A stretch of DNA of 6,185 nucleotides, taken from the NCBI GenBank assembly GCA_964431655.1, contig CAYSKJ010000028.1, forward strand, positions 20,203-26,387, read 5' to 3'. A program made the translations under genes and the position numbers. The notes below the pieces were generated by a model that searched no databases, was not told the DNA's origin, and saw nothing but the letters and a program-made list of their open reading frames with translations. This DNA comes from CAYMEV01 sp964431655 [NCBI: uncultured bacterium]. GTDB lineage: Bacteria > CAYMEV01. Positions 5,516 through 6,185 of the stretch are shown in pieces (the first letter of the stretch is position 1; each line of letters begins with the position of its first letter).

Positions 5516-6185
5516 TTAGAACATCCACTTAAGACGGGTTCTGTATTCTTCGGTTGCTATTCCTTCAGTTGATATGCATTCAAGTAAATAAATATTCTTA
5601 CTGCCATAATCAACATGATCCGTAAACTGGTATTGCTCCGGCTGGGATGAGGTCCCCTGGCCTGGAATAAGTGTTTCATTCAGCTTTACTGGAGAATAAG
5701 AGATAAAGGGGGTAATTTTTTCAGCCTTTAACCTGTAAAGGTTAAATCCCAAATTATCAGTCTCGGTGATTGTCATCCACTTGATCTCTACTCTGTCTGG
5801 GAAACCAGATGCGGTGAAATATGCAAGCTCAATCGGTAAAGGTATTTCCTTATATGCTGAATCATTCTCAGGATTAATATCATAAGGTTGAATATCTGTT
5901 AAAATAAGGGTCAGAATATAAATCCTTGGATCCATATCCATGTCAGTTTCCCAATTAAAATTAATCTCAATATACTCTGATGGCTCTATTGAACCAAAAC
6001 TGACTGTATCAATCAATTGGAGATCTACTTCTGGCTCCAGACTATAATAAAAAGTTACATCACCCGAAGTAACCACTGTATTTCCAAGGTTATAAATTTT
6101 TGCAGTAATTTCTACAGTATCACCAGGTTCTGGAAGTTCTGGAGAAAATGTGATGTCAGAAGCAGATATTGAAGCATCAGGACCT
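5516..6185 (-). CDS. C-terminal part of a CARDB-domain surface or secreted protein (partial)
   Basis: The frame is open from the right window edge to TAA at 5516-5518 and gives 222 residues of the C-terminal part; the real start is outside the window. A GTG at 6074-6076 could be mistaken for a start, but it falls inside a domain and has no ribosome-binding site. Fragment residues about 1-100 match the CARDB pattern: SDITFSPELPEPGDTV, then KIYNLGN, and a strand ending near DINPENDSAYKEIPL. Such Ig-like domains act in cell-surface adhesion or as spacers in extracellular enzymes. Residues about 103-222 begin LPIELAYFTASG and continue VEIKWMTITETDNLGFNLYR, a fibronectin-like C-terminal module common in secreted proteins of environmental bacteria. 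No membrane anchor or sorting tail is visible at the end (KWMF). Catalytic or other upstream domains cannot be judged. It is on the same strand as the protease gene but 1.5 kb away, so it is not obviously co-transcribed. Confidence 0.87.
   Translation of the reverse strand, partial: GPDASISASDITFSPELPEPGDTVEITAKIYNLGNTVVTSGDVTFYYSLEPEVDLQLIDTVSFGSIEPSEYIEINFNWETDMDMDPRIYILTLILTDIQPYDINPENDSAYKEIPLPIELAYFTASGFPDRVEIKWMTITETDNLGFNLYRLKAEKITPFISYSPVKLNETLIPGQGTSSQPEQYQFTDHVDYGSKNIYLLECISTEGIATEEYRTRLKWMF

Noticed and set aside
5516-6076. Complete 186-residue protein starting at GTG 6074-6076
   Set aside because: The same frame continues open to the window edge and encodes the first strands of the CARDB domain, so the gene is truncated by the window.

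Overview
This window looks like an accessory stretch of a bacterial chromosome, with a few surface or exported protein genes separated by AT-rich, decayed intergenic DNA. Shine-Dalgarno sites are strong (AAGGAGG or AGGAGG). There is a lipobox lipoprotein and two secreted multi-domain proteins built from domains typical of environmental diderm bacteria: S8 protease, fibronectin III, choice-of-anchor J, InlB-like B-repeat, FG-GAP-like propeller and CARDB. A GGGACAG-type hairpin is also present. Together these suggest a Desulfobacterota-, Nitrospirota- or similar-type genome, but the taxon cannot be fixed from this sequence.

Layout. Positions 1-240 hold a 48-bp tandem repeat array that runs off the left edge; each unit carries a small inverted repeat. 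At 271-309 a strong hairpin with an A/T-tract terminates the main gene. That gene (323-4033, minus strand) encodes a complete 1236-residue secreted subtilisin-like protease with an intact catalytic triad and a long C-terminal multi-domain tail. Its promoter (TTGCAA, 17 bp, extended -10 TGC-TATAAT) lies at 4063-4091.

Positions 4100-4460 are a scarred intergenic region. It holds small dyads, an orphan ribosome-binding site with a six-codon reading frame (minus strand), and the C-terminal stump of an IS3-like transposase (plus strand, 4229-4366). A promoter candidate lies across the end of the stump and points at the next gene. That gene (4460-4972, plus) is a 170-residue lipoprotein of unknown function. 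Positions 4973-5515 hold no intact gene, only dyads, an apparently decayed small minus-strand gene with an intact ribosome-binding site (5205-5440), and a REP-like hairpin (5475-5501). The right edge is the 3' part of a minus-strand gene (5516 to beyond 6185) encoding a CARDB domain and a C-terminal beta-sandwich module.

The protease and the CARDB protein are both probably exported, and the lipoprotein is membrane anchored, but nothing shows that the three act as one pathway or operon: the lipoprotein is on the opposite strand and each unit has its own signals. I did not find a convincing new multi-gene system. The most notable items are the 48-bp array, the domain architecture of the protease, and the repeated pattern of intact ribosome-binding sites in front of broken reading frames.
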